From Verrucomicrobiota bacterium (GTDB taxonomy: Bacteria; Verrucomicrobiota; Verrucomicrobiia; Verrucomicrobiales; Akkermansiaceae), in assembly GCA_009885905.1 (NCBI GenBank), contig VFJU01000505.1:1-7244 (forward strand): a stretch of DNA of 7,244 nucleotides. Reading direction: 5' to 3'. The position numbers and the translations under genes are program-made. The notes under the pieces are model-generated. The model searched no databases. It was not told where the DNA came from and saw only the letters and a program-made list of their open reading frames with translations. Every line of letters starts with the position of its first letter. The stretch's first letter is position 1. Positions 7,011-7,244 of this stretch are shown one piece after another.

Positions 7011-7244
7011 ATGAACTACTTGGCGAGCGCGCGCTTCGTGATTGAAACCGAGATCGAAGGCCTTCAGCGAATGTCGTCGCGGCTTGACGAGTGCTTCATT
7101 ACAGCGGTGGAAATTCTTCAGGAAACTTTGAATAATCGCGGAAAAATCGTGGTTTGCGGGGTCGGGAAGTCGGGAAATATCGGTCATAAAATCGCCGCCA
7201 CTTTTAACTCCACGGGAGCCACCGCCGTGGTCATGGATTCGCAA
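7011..7244 (+). CDS. kdsD: Arabinose-5-phosphate isomerase, KdsD/KpsF type (5' part only)
   Basis: The enzyme converts ribulose 5-phosphate to arabinose 5-phosphate, the first committed precursor of Kdo. Seventy-eight residues are visible before the window ends. An N-terminal helical segment (MNYLASARFVIETEIEGLQR) leads into the SIS domain: KIVVCGVGKSGNIGHKIAAT (45-64) followed by FNSTGA, the sugar-phosphate loop typical of KdsD/KpsF. The usual CBS domains would lie beyond the window. An in-frame TGA at 7005-7007 leaves ATG 7011 as the first possible ATG, and it fits the family start. Where many homologues read 'F.HP.EA' after this loop, here the sequence reads VVMDSQ, a minor difference. The gene diverges from pyrH and has no clear Shine-Dalgarno. 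Other sugar-phosphate SIS isomerases are possible, but kdsB nearby supports this call. Confidence 0.88.
   Translation, partial: MNYLASARFVIETEIEGLQRMSSRLDECFITAVEILQETLNNRGKIVVCGVGKSGNIGHKIAATFNSTGATAVVMDSQ

Noticed and set aside
6927..7244. 105-residue minus-strand frame opposite kdsD
   Set aside because: The plus strand encodes a clear SIS-domain protein here; the antisense frame has no motif.

Overview
The window reads as a Gram-negative bacterial chromosome segment carrying housekeeping and envelope genes. Two Kdo (LPS inner-core sugar) genes imply an outer membrane. A kdsB-pyrG gene pair, which I recall also from Chlamydia, together with a degenerate pseudopilin-type gene, points towards the Verrucomicrobia/PVC group. 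That placement is inference; the sequence contains no rRNA. No start codon in the window has a convincing Shine-Dalgarno sequence.

Layout. (1) 1-274, minus: the 5' part of a pseudopilin-like gene, cut by the window edge, with a candidate extended -10 promoter in front of it. (2) 423-2638, minus: an AsmA-like, membrane-anchored 501-residue protein followed by a family 2 glycosyltransferase. The two overlap by 4 bp (GTGA) and are probably one transcript. (3) 2733-2990, plus: a decayed remnant of a periplasmic polyamine-binding protein gene (potD-like), with its interior missing and its reading frame changed. (4) 2987-5437, plus: kdsB (CMP-Kdo synthetase), whose GTG start overlaps the last stop of the remnant, then pyrG (CTP synthase). 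(5) 5438-5512: a short convergent gap with a nested inverted repeat. (6) 5513-6853, minus: pyrH (UMP kinase) then frr (ribosome recycling factor). (7) 7011-7244, plus: the 5' part of a kdsD/kpsF-type arabinose-5-phosphate isomerase, divergent from pyrH, with a run of eight G just upstream. No intergenic stretch exceeds about 160 bp.

The genes share a theme. PyrH starts the route from UMP to UTP, PyrG turns UTP into CTP, and KdsB spends CTP to activate Kdo. KdsD makes the arabinose 5-phosphate from which Kdo is built. The AsmA-like protein and the glycosyltransferase also look envelope-related, although their substrates cannot be read from sequence.

I see no mobile element, CRISPR array, tRNA, toxin-antitoxin pair or defence system, and no clear case for a novel system. 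The points most worth a second look are the gene remnant that now abuts kdsB, an 11-bp perfect inverted repeat inside kdsB, and the G8 tract lying in a plausible kdsD promoter spacer.
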